Positions 40,458 through 49,294 are shown, counted from the stretch's first letter. The stretch: 64,000 bases of DNA from Exiguobacterium sp. FSL W8-0210 (GCF_038006045.1 NZ_JBBOUK010000001.1:1591001-1655000), one strand, 5' to 3'. Program-made: numbers and translations. Notes: generated from the letters alone by a model not told the origin.

Positions 40458-42350
40458 TAGTAAAAAATCTTTAGATTTTTTAACTTCTCTAATAGTTTCC
40501 TCCAAAAAATTTTCTAAAAGGTTTTTAATTATTGGATCATCAATTAAAGAAATTTTACCTTCGATATTTTCTATATTTTCAATATTAATTATTTTATTAT
40601 TGTCATTTATTTTAATATATTCTATATCTTTTTTTATATTTTCAAAAAAATCATTTGCTAACTCTCCTACAGGTTTTTCCATAAAAAAACTGTCTTTAAT
40701 TAAATCGTACATGTTACTCATTAATCCATATTTTGCTTGATTGACTTCACTAGTATTTTTCCCATTTTTTTGTATGCATAAAATAAATTCTTTTGGAACA
40801 TCGGATATGAGAAATGGTGAATGAGAAGTAATGATAAACTGAAAACTCATATTATTATTTTTCGGTTCAAAATTTTTTAACATTTCATTTAAAGTGCTTA
40901 TATACCTTCTTGACCATTCTGGATGAAAATTCATATCAGGTTCGTCTAATAAAATAATGAAATTTAAATAATCAACTACATTTTCAGAATTTATTAATTT
41001 TATTGATTCATAAATATTTGAAAAACTTTTGATGTATTGCAACTCACCACTACTGATACTAGAAAGCCTAATTTCGAAAGGAATCCATTCTTTTATAGAT
41101 TTCTCGAATACGAGATTTGAATCATTATATTTATTCGTCAAAAAAACTAAATTTTCGATATACTCAATAATATCATCCCTATAATGTTGCTTATGAAAGA
41201 TTGGTATACTTATACGATCTTTACGAACAAAATTGGTAAAGGCTATACCATCAAGAAAAGTAAAAACTATTTTTATTAAATCAAATATAATTTCTTGATC
41301 TTTATTAAATTTAGTATCTTTAATAATATTCATTAGAAATTCAATTCTATCTTCAATATAATTATTAGTTACTTCAGAGTAATCAAAATAGTTGTTAAAA
41401 AAATCTTGATTTTTTACTTTTTTTTGATTTATTAATTCAAGTACAATTGATTCCAAATAACATATTTTGAACATATCAATATTATTTAAGATATTAGGAA
41501 TTTTTATATGGTTATCAGAAATATCAAATCCATAAATTTGCTTTAAATTGTTTTTATATTCTCTAGATTTGCGATATATCCTAAACATGCTAAACATCTT
41601 GTCTTTTTTTACATCAAATATAACTCGTAGATTTTTTCCTTTAAAAACATTTCTATCTTTTTCTAAGACCTCGTTTATATAATTAATCATGTTAAAAGTT
41701 GATGGTTCTTTTGAGATTACTCTTTTATAACCTTCATTGTGATCAATCTCATCCATAGTCATAATATCAAAAATATTTTGCTCATTTGAATTAACACTAT
41801 TTTTTTTATATAAATATACTATTTTCTTTTTTTCTAGAAATTCATTATCGATTATCACTTCTTCAAAGTCATAATTTTTTTCATTTTCGATCTTTTTAAT
41901 TTTTTTAAAAGATACTTTATTTACATTTTTATATTCATAATTCCTGATATTATCATTCCACTTAATGTTCGATAGAATAGGCATCTTATGGTACTCCATT
42001 ATATAATTATCTGGTTCATTTTCTATTCCATAAATCGCTAACCATTTATATTTTTTATAATCAATATCTTTTACAATACCTATTTTAAATTTAGCTGTAC
42101 TACCTAAAGAATCTAAAATTGTAGTTTTTCCACTACCGTTCTCTCCAATAATCAAATTAATTCTTTCTATGTTAAAATCACTAAAGTACAAATTTGCTTG
42201 ATTGTTAATTTTTTCTATAATTAAATTTTTTTTATTTACTTTATCATCAATAATTGAGCATTTAAGGTTACTGCTAAAATTAAATGACTGTTCTTTAAAA
42301 CACTCTCCTAAATTTTCTACATATAAATAAACTAAAAATCTTCTATCCAA
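40455..42350 (-). CDS. AAA family ATPase of an ATPase-HNH defence cassette, C-terminus altered by IS30
   Basis: 631 aa from the TTG at 42350 (GGGAGGG 7-8 nt upstream); an upstream TTG at 42392 is also in frame. Walker A IIGENGSGKTTILD (about 75-88), Walker B FIILLDEPDMNFHPEW and switch ITSHSPFLIS mark an ABC/SMC-like ATPase of the AAA_21/AAA_15 group, as in PtuA of Septu and similar systems. The natural last 19 residues are cut off: the frame now stops at a TGA made by the IS30 end. The codon bias is extremely AT-rich, indicating acquisition. Confidence 0.85.
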   Translation of the reverse strand: MDRRFLVYLYVENLGECFKEQSFNFSSNLKCSIIDDKVNKKNLIIEKINNQANLYFSDFNIERINLIIGENGSGKTTILDSLGSTAKFKIGIVKDIDYKKYKWLAIYGIENEPDNYIMEYHKMPILSNIKWNDNIRNYEYKNVNKVSFKKIKKIENEKNYDFEEVIIDNEFLEKKKIVYLYKKNSVNSNEQNIFDIMTMDEIDHNEGYKRVISKEPSTFNMINYINEVLEKDRNVFKGKNLRVIFDVKKDKMFSMFRIYRKSREYKNNLKQIYGFDISDNHIKIPNILNNIDMFKICYLESIVLELINQKKVKNQDFFNNYFDYSEVTNNYIEDRIEFLMNIIKDTKFNKDQEIIFDLIKIVFTFLDGIAFTNFVRKDRISIPIFHKQHYRDDIIEYIENLVFLTNKYNDSNLVFEKSIKEWIPFEIRLSSISSGELQYIKSFSNIYESIKLINSENVVDYLNFIILLDEPDMNFHPEWSRRYISTLNEMLKNFEPKNNNMSFQFIITSHSPFLISDVPKEFILCIQKNGKNTSEVNQAKYGLMSNMYDLIKDSFFMEKPVGELANDFFENIKKDIEYIKINDNNKIINIENIENIEGKISLIDDPIIKNLLENFLEETIREVKKSKDFLL

Positions 42351-42441
42351 TTTATTCCCTCCCAATAATGCATTATTTATAAAATACCTCAAAATTTAGT
42401 TATTTCTTATACTGATTTTTTCAAAAAATTATACATTATTA

Positions 42442-42870
42442 TCAATATATCGTATATCCTCTGAACGGCACTGGCGTCGACAGCCGAATCCAGGTCGACG
42501 GTTTGCCGTAGACCGATGCGTCATCGAGAAAACGTTCCAGTGTTGTAACGGACGCCGTTTGCAACTTGACCATGAAGTTATAGCTACCGGTCAGCCGGTG
42601 ACACTCGACGACTTCTGGATGTCCTTTACAAAATTCAATTAAGCCTGCGCAGCGTGTCTCTTCGAACATGACGACCGCGAGTAACCCTTGCGCGAGTGCT
42701 TCCGGATTTATGACAGCGCGGAATCCTTCGATGATTCCCGCGTCCTCCATTTTTCGGACCCGTTCGATGACGGCAGGTGCCGATAATCCGATCTGACGTC
42801 CGAGTTCCGACCATGGAATCCGGGCATCGTCTTGCAGAATCCGGACAATCTGTTGATCAATTTGGTCCAT
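42442..42870 (-). CDS. Lrp/AsnC family transcriptional regulator
   Basis: 142 aa. N-terminal HTH (DQIDQQIVRILQDDARIPWSELGRQIGLSAPAVIERVRKM) and C-terminal RAM ligand domain (CHRLTGSYNFMVKLQTASV). Typical length for the family, which senses amino acids. It borders the AT-rich island; the island begins a few nt after its stop codon. Confidence 0.92.
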   Translation of the reverse strand: MDQIDQQIVRILQDDARIPWSELGRQIGLSAPAVIERVRKMEDAGIIEGFRAVINPEALAQGLLAVVMFEETRCAGLIEFCKGHPEVVECHRLTGSYNFMVKLQTASVTTLERFLDDASVYGKPSTWIRLSTPVPFRGYTIY

Positions 42871-43006
42871 TTTTCATCTTCCCTTCGAATTAAAACCACT
42901 TTCTTCAAATTAACATGGAATCAAAGGGAAATATAGCCTTTTTCTATGTTCTCCTACTGTGCTCATCAAAATGCTTTTCTTATACTAGTAACAGGAGGTG
43001 ATACTT

Positions 43007-43165
43007 ATGGAACCAAACTGTGTCCGGTGTCAAGAAACGATTGAAACGACGGTCTATCAGTGCTCGCACGCTTGTACATTTTGCGAACCGTGTACGAAAA
43101 CGCTCGATCATATTTGCCAAAACTGCGGGGAGATGCTCGAACCCGTCACACCAGTCGCGACTTAA
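43007..43165 (+). CDS. DUF1272 small cysteine-rich protein (52 aa)
   Basis: ATG at 43007, 8 nt after AGGAGG. Pattern MEPNCVRCQE ... CSHACTFCEPC ... HICQNCGEML has eight cysteines in four pairs, matching DUF1272, a small treble-clef-like zinc protein of unknown function. It is divergent from lrp and has its own terminator. Confidence 0.88.
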   Translation: MEPNCVRCQETIETTVYQCSHACTFCEPCTKTLDHICQNCGEMLEPVTPVAT

Positions 43166-43194
43166 AAAGACGGATGCCTCGGCACCCGTCTTTT
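43165..43194. terminator. Terminator between DUF1272 and DUF4188 genes
   Basis: AAAGACGGATGCC and GGCACCCGTCTTT pair around TC; T-run follows, A-run precedes, so it serves both convergent genes. Confidence 0.82.
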
Positions 43195-43200
43195 GTCTAT

Positions 43201-43665
43201 TTAGATCGTCTCTTGTGATTGCCGCTCGGCTAAGCGCCCTTTTGCTTGTTCTTGATGCGGCTTGATCGCCGACTCCCCGAGTGCTTTCGCTAGACCTCGG
43301 GTTGGAAGATTGACATACATCGACTCATAATTGCTGACTTCGAACGTCTCATGGAAGATCCCGACCGCTTCTGATGTCCGTGCCTTCTGATTGAATCGTT
43401 TCCACGCCGTCAAATGACGGGAACCATGGGCATATGCCATCAATTCTTCCGTCGAACGCCAATACTGAATCAACGTCACGGAACGCCAACCGACAAGTGA
43501 CTCATGCGAAATCAGACCGACATCGTTTTCATAACACTCTTGTAGCATCGGTCCCATCGCTTGGACCGTCGGTAACCACTGCCGGACAGAACGTAGGCGA
43601 TTGATCCGTAAACCGATGATGAACACGACGACGTCTTTGTTCGGAGTCGCAATGATCCGTTTCAT
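43201..43665 (-). CDS. DUF4188 family (monooxygenase-like) protein
   Basis: 154 aa from the ATG at 43665, 8 nt after AAGGAGG. VVVFIIGLRINRLRSVRQWLP, SLVGWRSVTLIQYWRSTEELMAYA and GIFHETFEV are typical of DUF4188, a dimeric ferredoxin-like fold related to small monooxygenases. It directly follows the padR gene on the same transcript and is the likely regulated effector of that repressor. Confidence 0.87.
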   Translation of the reverse strand: MKRIIATPNKDVVVFIIGLRINRLRSVRQWLPTVQAMGPMLQECYENDVGLISHESLVGWRSVTLIQYWRSTEELMAYAHGSRHLTAWKRFNQKARTSEAVGIFHETFEVSNYESMYVNLPTRGLAKALGESAIKPHQEQAKGRLAERQSQETI

Positions 43666-43666
43666 G

Positions 43667-44203
43667 TCAATTTCCTCCTTCAAGGGTCTCAAGGGAAGCG
43701 TCGCACCAGTCGAGTAACGCCCGTGTCTTCCGAATGCCATAATCAAGCGTCAATAACCAATAGACGGCATCATTCGAGTCAGGATAAGAACGAATCATCG
43801 CATCGATCGCTTGATACGTCTCAAGCCGTTCTTCGAGCAATCGAGCGTGCTCCTGAATTTTCTGCAAGGTGACCTCTTTTGAAGCATGTCGAGCGAAGTA
43901 CAACTTCAACAACAGGTCGTTCCGTTGCACCGGCAGTTCGACGGACGGTTCAGCGACCCACCGCGCGAGCTCCGCATGCCCGTTTTCCGTCAGGGCGAAT
44001 TGTTTCCGTTCCCCATCCGTGATCTCTTCAACGATCAATCCTTCCGCCTCTAACCGTTTCAGCGTCGGATAGACTTGTCCGAAGCTGATTTTCCAAAAGT
44101 GATTCAAGCTCGTATCAATCGTGTGTTTCATCTCATAACCAGACGTACATCCGCTTGCAAGAAGTCCGAGAATCGCATAACGGGTCATGTTTTCTTTTGG
44201 CAT
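43667..44203 (-). CDS. PadR family transcriptional regulator
   Basis: 178 aa. N-terminal winged helix (RYAILGLLASGCTSGYEMKHTIDTSLNHFWKISFGQVYPTLKRLEAEGLI) and C-terminal helical dimer domain (PadR C-terminal type). Overlapping palindromes 11 nt upstream of the start indicate autoregulation. Forms an operon with the DUF4188 gene. Confidence 0.9.
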   Translation of the reverse strand: MPKENMTRYAILGLLASGCTSGYEMKHTIDTSLNHFWKISFGQVYPTLKRLEAEGLIVEEITDGERKQFALTENGHAELARWVAEPSVELPVQRNDLLLKLYFARHASKEVTLQKIQEHARLLEERLETYQAIDAMIRSYPDSNDAVYWLLTLDYGIRKTRALLDWCDASLETLEGGN

Positions 44204-44213
44204 CGGTCCCTCC

Positions 44214-44244
44214 TATATCTAAAAGATAGTATCTTTTAGATATA
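44214..44244. promoter_or_regulatory. PadR operator, double palindrome
   Basis: A perfect 31-bp inverted repeat centred on 44229, made of two abutting copies of TATCTAAAAGATA and its complement, placed just before the padR start. Confidence 0.75.
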
Positions 44245-44350
44245 GTTCCCGTTCATTCAAATGCCAAACAAGAAATTCACTAAATGAAGCAGGAATTCTC
44301 GTTTTAAATCCGAATTCTTGTTCACATACTTAATTAAAAGGAGTTCTCAC

Positions 44351-44623
44351 ATGACATACGCTAAAGCTTCTATCTTCGTTAGTTTGCTTGGTCTACTCAT
44401 CGCCTATATGATTTTCCCGCCGCTCAACTGGTCGTTCGGACCGAACTCGATGCTTACGATTCCGATCGGACTTGCCATTTATCTGTTCGGAATCGGACTC
44501 GGGATCGTCGCCATCAAACGACGCGAACCGGGAATCCTCAAATACGTCAGTCTCGCTTGTGCCATTCCGCTTGGCGTGTTACTACTGCTCTTTCTCGGTT
44601 TCATCTTCAGCGGGCAGATTTAA
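44351..44623 (+). CDS. Small three-helix membrane protein (90 aa)
   Basis: ATG at 44351, 7 nt after AAAAGGAG. Hydrophobic segments at about residues 6-24, 30-52 and 62-88, the middle loop holding KRREPG. No family recognised. It may be the divergent target of the PadR operator, 105 nt upstream. Confidence 0.7.
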   Translation: MTYAKASIFVSLLGLLIAYMIFPPLNWSFGPNSMLTIPIGLAIYLFGIGLGIVAIKRREPGILKYVSLACAIPLGVLLLLFLGFIFSGQI

Positions 44624-44628
44624 TCATT

Positions 44629-44975
44629 TTACAATAGTTGTTCATGAGACGTTTTCCCGCTTGCATCGAATGTCAGTTGATGGATTGCTTCAACAGTTCT
44701 TCTAGCCGTTCAGGCGATAAACGTTCGTCTGTTTCCTGAAAACGCCGTTCTTGAAACGCTGCCTCGTAGATCGGCAAACCTCGTTGCTCAGCAAGCGGAC
44801 GGACGGAATCCATCGCCCGTCGCATGGGACTAGAATAAATGATATCAATCGGTATCGCTTGAAAGAACGCTACGAGTTCCTGCGCTTGTTCTTGACCTGC
44901 ATCTGTTAATCCCCGCCCTCGATCACTGCCTGTTTTGATCGATTCGCAATGGCGAACGAAATAGATCGTCCTCAT
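44629..44975 (-). pseudogene. Histidine phosphatase fragment
   Basis: Begins at the ATG overlapping the S51 peptidase stop. N-terminal RHCESIKT (RHG-like catalytic motif), GLTDAGQEQAQEL and IYSSPMRRAMDS are intact, but the frame ends after 101 residues. A shifted frame continues with TFDASGKTSHEQLL (as in GGES-type segments) to a stop at 44629, and the second catalytic His half of the protein (usual length 180-200 aa) is absent. Truncated and probably inactive. Confidence 0.72.
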
Positions 44976-45634
44976 CGCAACTGGACCCACGTTCCTTCAG
45001 AAATTACATCGACGTTCGAACCGATGACACGGATCGCTGTCGCGTCGTCGATTGCGTAAGCTGGATTCGTTAATATCTCAGCCCAAGACTTGGCAGCTTG
45101 TAAGTGATTGTCTGGTAACTGCGGATGATCGAGGTGTGGGAAAATTGAAAAGTCAATGAGACCGAGCGTTGCGTCCGATTGCTCCGGCGTCTTTTTCCAC
45201 CCAACGAAATCCGTTCCGATTCGTGGCGTAAGCACCATGCTACCGGCACTCATCCCGACATAAACACCGGTCAGTTGCGGTAATAGTCGATCAAAGCCCG
45301 ATTCGACGAACCAATGATGTAGAAAGAGTGGATCTCCACCATTGACGAGGATGACATCCGCTTGTTCGACCGCTGGTTGCCAAATTGCTGGATCAATTAC
45401 CGAGACCGCTGATAATTCCAACAGACCGACTGACTTCCATCCTAAATCGACCATCGGTGCCTCATCTTTTCCTTGAATGAAGTTGACAGCGAGGGCCGTT
45501 CCTCTGCCTAATGCGTAGGAAGCTGTCGTGATCGCGATGGCATTGCATTCCTCAATCGGTTTTCCGAGCATCTCGCGTAACGCGTTGTGAATCGATGGAT
45601 TTTGTATCCCACCAGACGTTAATAAATAGTCCAT
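44972..45634 (-). CDS. Peptidase S51 (dipeptidase E-like)
   Basis: 220 aa from the ATG at 45634, 7 nt after AGGAGG. LTSGGIQNPSIHNAL at the start, VNGGDPLFLHHWF, and nucleophile VGMSAGSMVLTP (GxSAGS) identify family S51. Dipeptidase E hydrolyses N-terminal Asp dipeptides; relatives have other substrates. Histidine in FPHLDHPQL completes the active site. Overlaps the phosphatase fragment by 4 nt. Confidence 0.87.
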   Translation of the reverse strand: MDYLLTSGGIQNPSIHNALREMLGKPIEECNAIAITTASYALGRGTALAVNFIQGKDEAPMVDLGWKSVGLLELSAVSVIDPAIWQPAVEQADVILVNGGDPLFLHHWFVESGFDRLLPQLTGVYVGMSAGSMVLTPRIGTDFVGWKKTPEQSDATLGLIDFSIFPHLDHPQLPDNHLQAAKSWAEILTNPAYAIDDATAIRVIGSNVDVISEGTWVQLR

Positions 45635-45724
45635 CATGATACCTCCTGTCCTTTGCTTCAGTTTACAATATTTGTACGTTTCTGGTATCCTTACTTTTAT
45701 TCCCACTAGAATAGGAGGAATCAT

Positions 45725-46444
45725 ATGTCTTTCGATTTAATGACGTTACCTGAAACGACGTTACACTATCGTCTGATTCTCGGAACTTCCAATCAACCGA
45801 CGTTTATCTTTGAAAACGGATATGGACAAGATCTTTCAACCTGGCAACCAATCATGGATCAAGTTGAAGGACTTGGAACGATCTTGATGTATGACCGTAC
45901 GAACATCGGTGGCAGTATGCCCTATGATTCCGAGACTAGTCGACAGAGCGTGAATCGCCTTCGCCGTTTGATTCATATCTTATCTCTCAAACCACCATTC
46001 ATTCTTGTTGGTCATTCCTATGGCGGCACGTTAGTTCGACAATTTGCATCGCAATATCCAAATGAAATAAATGGGCTATTGCTCATCGATGCAACACCAG
46101 AATCCTATATTCAATGCTTCTTACCAGTGATGCCAAACACGTTCCAATCCATATACAAAAAACAATTCACGCTCGAATGTACATACGAAGATTTTAAAGA
46201 GAGTATTGAAGCGACGAACGTCGATATCCTCTACCCATTTCCAGTCGTTGTTCTGTCTGCTGGTAAAAAGGATCATTATTCGCGTGAGGCGCAACTATTG
46301 TGGCACGAATTGCAACGACAAACTGCTGCACAGTCGATTCAAGGCTTGTTGATCGAAGTTCCAAACAGCCGGCACTTCATTCAACAGGATGCCCCCCATA
46401 TTGTTGTCGATGCGTTACATCGTTTGATTTCAGGTGATTCTTAA
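45725..46444 (+). CDS. Alpha/beta hydrolase
   Basis: 239 aa; AGGAGG upstream. Nucleophile elbow GHSYGG (about residues 97-102), oxyanion ENGYG, catalytic His in NSRHFIQQDAP. Cytoplasmic; substrate unknown. Divergent from the S51 peptidase gene. Confidence 0.86.
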   Translation: MSFDLMTLPETTLHYRLILGTSNQPTFIFENGYGQDLSTWQPIMDQVEGLGTILMYDRTNIGGSMPYDSETSRQSVNRLRRLIHILSLKPPFILVGHSYGGTLVRQFASQYPNEINGLLLIDATPESYIQCFLPVMPNTFQSIYKKQFTLECTYEDFKESIEATNVDILYPFPVVVLSAGKKDHYSREAQLLWHELQRQTAAQSIQGLLIEVPNSRHFIQQDAPHIVVDALHRLISGDS

Positions 46445-46525
46445 GCTCTTTTCAAAGGAACTATTTCCCATTTCCGAACGTATACTTAATATAAGCTTGA
46501 TTCGACACACTGATTGGAGGCACAT

Positions 46526-47233
46526 ATGTATTCGATTCCTAGCTACTTCATACTCTACTTAAAAATCATGCTGACGGATAAGATTCCGGTCTTTTGGTCG
46601 TTGATCTTCCCATTGATTCTCGCCTTTGTCTTCGGGTCACGACTCGACTTCACCGAGAGCAGTTTCCTCCCGTTCCTCGCGCTTTTTTGGGGCTATATCT
46701 TACTTTCGATTTACGTGAATGGCATCGGTCTCCAGCTTGCCCGGATGCGGGAGCATGGTTTGATGAAAACGTATATCATGATTTCCGGTAGTAAGATCGG
46801 TTGTATTCTCGCACTCGTACTCGTTCAGCTCGTGTTCGCAGCCGTTAGTTTAACGGTCTTTACGACGATCCTGATGCTCGTATTCAGCTTCTTCTCACCT
46901 TTGACGTTGTTACTTGCTTATCTCGTCTTGTTGCTCAGCATCCCGCTTGCTTTTGCAAGCATCGCCTTGACGATGCTTCCGGCTAAGATTTCGAGTATGT
47001 CGACATTGATCAACATCGTCATGTATCCACTGTTCTTGTTCGCAAGTAACCAACCGGATCGCTGGTACAGTTACTTGAATCCTTTTTATGTCATGAAAAC
47101 ACTTGGTCTCGCCGTCTCTGAGCACGTTACGGGAGCATCGTTCCTTATCTTGACCGTCGTACTCGTCGTTTATCTGTTACTTGGTCTATTCTCTGTCAAA
47201 CGTTTTAATCTCATGTCATTACTGACCCGATAG
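46526..47233 (+). CDS. ABC-2 type transporter permease
   Basis: 235 aa from the ATG at 46526, 5 nt after GGAGG. Six membrane segments with the ABC-2 layout, no large outside domain. LKIMLTDKIPVFWSLIFPLILAFVFG is a common start for this family. Paired with the ATPase 10 nt downstream. Substrate unknown. Confidence 0.87.
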   Translation: MYSIPSYFILYLKIMLTDKIPVFWSLIFPLILAFVFGSRLDFTESSFLPFLALFWGYILLSIYVNGIGLQLARMREHGLMKTYIMISGSKIGCILALVLVQLVFAAVSLTVFTTILMLVFSFFSPLTLLLAYLVLLLSIPLAFASIALTMLPAKISSMSTLINIVMYPLFLFASNQPDRWYSYLNPFYVMKTLGLAVSEHVTGASFLILTVVLVVYLLLGLFSVKRFNLMSLLTR

Positions 47234-47243
47234 GAGGATTCAG

Positions 47244-47948
47244 ATGCACGTTCAACACGTACGCTTCAACTATCCGAAATCACCTGATCTGTTACACGAT
47301 GTCTCCTTTTCGCTTGTTCCCGGGAAACTGAACGTCTTGATCGGGATGAACGGTGCCGGGAAAACGACACTGTTTGATTGCATGACCGGTGCCTTACCGA
47401 TCACGTCCGGAGAACTGGACTTACCCGATATCTCGGACATTCTCTATTTGACGCAATTCATCTATTACTCGGATGAATTAAAGGGCAAGGATGTCGCCGT
47501 CTTCGTCGGTCGGCTCGCTCGTTTGAAAGCATATCGCAAACAAGAGACCTATACGCGTCATCTGAAACAGCCGCGAGAGCTCGATTTATTCGCTCATCTG
47601 TGGGAAATGAAAATTGGTAAGATGTCCGCTGGCGAAAAGAAATGGTTGTTCGTCACCCTGTTGACGACAGTACCACGTTCGCTCTACATCTTTGACGAGC
47701 CGACGAGCGGGGTCGACCCGGCAACACGGCTTCATATCATGCGACGCTTCGAGCAGATGACAGCAAACGGTCAAACGTGCCTCTTCTCGACCCATCAATT
47801 ACACGATCTATTGCATACCGATGCCCATGTCATCTTTCTCCATCAAGGTCGTATTTTGTACGAAGGCGACTTCAAGGATTGGTTGAACCGATTCGAGACG
47901 ACCGATCCGGACGTCGCGTTCGTTCAGATGCTTGAACTGGCAGGATAA
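47244..47948 (+). CDS. ABC transporter ATP-binding protein with atypical signature
   Basis: 234 aa; AGGAGG upstream. Walker A GMNGAGKTT, Walker B LYIFDEPTSGVDP, H-loop STHQLH are normal. The signature motif reads KMSAGEKKW instead of LSGGQ, and the Q-loop lies in YLTQFIYY. Forms a two-gene exporter with the permease just before it, and ends at a strong terminator. Confidence 0.9.
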   Translation: MHVQHVRFNYPKSPDLLHDVSFSLVPGKLNVLIGMNGAGKTTLFDCMTGALPITSGELDLPDISDILYLTQFIYYSDELKGKDVAVFVGRLARLKAYRKQETYTRHLKQPRELDLFAHLWEMKIGKMSAGEKKWLFVTLLTTVPRSLYIFDEPTSGVDPATRLHIMRRFEQMTANGQTCLFSTHQLHDLLHTDAHVIFLHQGRILYEGDFKDWLNRFETTDPDVAFVQMLELAG

Positions 47949-47952
47949 CGTT

Positions 47953-47982
47953 AACCACCTCTCTTTTGGAGGTGGTTTTTTT
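47953..47982 (+). terminator. Terminator of the ABC-2 operon
   Basis: AACCACCTC/GGAGGTGGTT stem and T-run. Confidence 0.88.
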
Positions 47983-48053
47983 GTAATATTTGAAATATAG
48001 GTTTTCGAAAAACATGTACAGGATATACACATTATAAGAAAGGAGGTCGTCCG

Positions 48054-48401
48054 ATGAACTTCATTTCCGGTCAAGCTTTTATCACGATGATGGATTCACT
48101 TTTCAACGAAGAGGAATGGAATCGACACGTCTTATACGTCACTGCGAATTCAGCAGCTATCCACTTGCAAAAACGATCTACCACCATTCTCTCGCAGCCT
48201 ATGGAATGTCAGATTTCGTTTCTCGTGCATTTACCAACGCTAGAAAAACGACTGATCGTCAAAACGAATCAACAGGAGACGCATCAATTTTTCTTTGATC
48301 CAATGGCTTCCACCGATTGTATGTGCACTAGTTTAATGCCGTGGACGAATCCAGGGCGATTCAATGAGGAGGAAAACGTTCATGTCCACCAACACTCTTG
48401 A
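48054..48401 (+). CDS. Hypothetical protein (115 aa)
   Basis: AAAGGAGGTCGTCCG precedes the ATG. Cytoplasmic, no recognised motif; begins MNFISGQAFITMMDSLFN and ends with a His-rich tail (HVHQHS). Its 3' end overlaps the start of the HTH gene at 48382 by 20 nt, so the two are translationally coupled. Function unknown. Confidence 0.6.
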   Translation: MNFISGQAFITMMDSLFNEEEWNRHVLYVTANSAAIHLQKRSTTILSQPMECQISFLVHLPTLEKRLIVKTNQQETHQFFFDPMASTDCMCTSLMPWTNPGRFNEEENVHVHQHS

Positions 48402-48600
48402 ACAACGCATCAATGCCGTCCTCGATTGTTTGGCGGCCGCAAAGGACTACCAACGTATCGCCGGAAGGCATGATGTGTCGTATCAACAATTGTATAACTG
48501 GGTCCGGCGCTATGAGAGCGGTGGTATTCCTGCCCTGACGGATCGCCGTGGTCGGAAGTTACGAAGCGAACGATTTACTTCGACTCAGCATACGCCTTGA
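48382..48600 (+). CDS. Short helix-turn-helix protein, transposase-type
   Basis: 72 aa, ATG 9 nt after GAGGAGG. RINAVLDCLAAAKDYQRIAGRHDVSYQQLYNWVRRYESGGIPALTDRRGRK is the helix-turn-helix of IS3-type orfA and related small regulators; the tail after RRGRK is short and unusual. No inverted repeats or orfB follow, so it is either a domesticated regulator or a fragment. Overlaps the SRPBCC gene (convergent) by 26 nt. Confidence 0.7.
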   Translation: MSTNTLEQRINAVLDCLAAAKDYQRIAGRHDVSYQQLYNWVRRYESGGIPALTDRRGRKLRSERFTSTQHTP

Positions 48601-48985
48601 ACCGATCAAGGATCGCCTGCCAGCCCGCTTGTTGCATTTCAGGCGGGTTGATTGTTTCGGCATCAAACGATTCGACGACTTCGGTCTGTTCCCCGTTTCG
48701 AGTGAAGTCGATCGTCACCTGACGACCATCCTCGAGGACATACGCAATGCGTTCATAAGGAACGATTGCTTCATATGTACCCGTGAAATCAAATCCCATG
48801 CTACCGTCTTTTGCTTCCATTCGATTCGTGAATTGACCACCGACCGTCAAATCATTCGTTGACGCCGTCGTATGCCAATCGTCAGACGCTGCGTTCCAGC
48901 GTTTGATGTCTTCCGGTGCGTTCCAGATCTCCCACACGGTCTCGACCGGACGGTCAATCACGGCTTGAATCGTCAGTTTCGTCAT
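48575..48985 (-). CDS. SRPBCC/AHSA1 family protein
   Basis: 136 aa from the ATG at 48985, 7 nt after AGGAGG. IDRPVETVWEIWNAPEDIKRWNAAS and MQQAGWQAILDRFKAYAES are characteristic of the AHSA1-like START-fold proteins of Gram-positives (YndB-like), which bind hydrophobic ligands. Cytoplasmic, full length. Confidence 0.88.
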   Translation of the reverse strand: MTKLTIQAVIDRPVETVWEIWNAPEDIKRWNAASDDWHTTASTNDLTVGGQFTNRMEAKDGSMGFDFTGTYEAIVPYERIAYVLEDGRQVTIDFTRNGEQTEVVESFDAETINPPEMQQAGWQAILDRFKAYAESK

Positions 48986-49052
48986 CATTCTTCCTCCTTA
49001 CTAATTGAAGTTCCCTCCCTATTTCGAGGACGATTAAATGAATTCCTTGTTA

Positions 49053-49294
49053 TTTTCGATTAATTCAGGTGTTAATTTGAACGCTTTGTTTTCCATACCA
49101 TGAACATTAGAATCGCCGGAACGAGACAGATGATTGCATCGGTAACGGTCGGCAGTCGCAACGCCGAACTGGTTATAACCCAATGCCTTCCACTGTTTAA
49201 ATCGTCAACATACAGGCGGTCAACGCTGCAAGCCGCCATCGTCTCGGTATACGGATCCAGTAAGCGAGGAGTCGCTCCGATAACTTCATCTTCC
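49053..49294 (-). pseudogene. Possible frameshifted small membrane protein
   Basis: On the minus strand an ATG after GGAAGGAAG starts MKLSERLLAYWIRIPRRWRL and AALTACMLTI, then stops. Another frame supplies TDAIICLVPAILMFMVWKTK, a convincing membrane segment, ending at 49053-49058. A one- or two-base change could join them. A third frame is also open here, so this is tentative. Confidence 0.35.

Noticed and set aside
48382-48600. Complete IS3 element
   Set aside because: Only the helix-turn-helix part of orfA is present; no orfB integrase or inverted repeats nearby.
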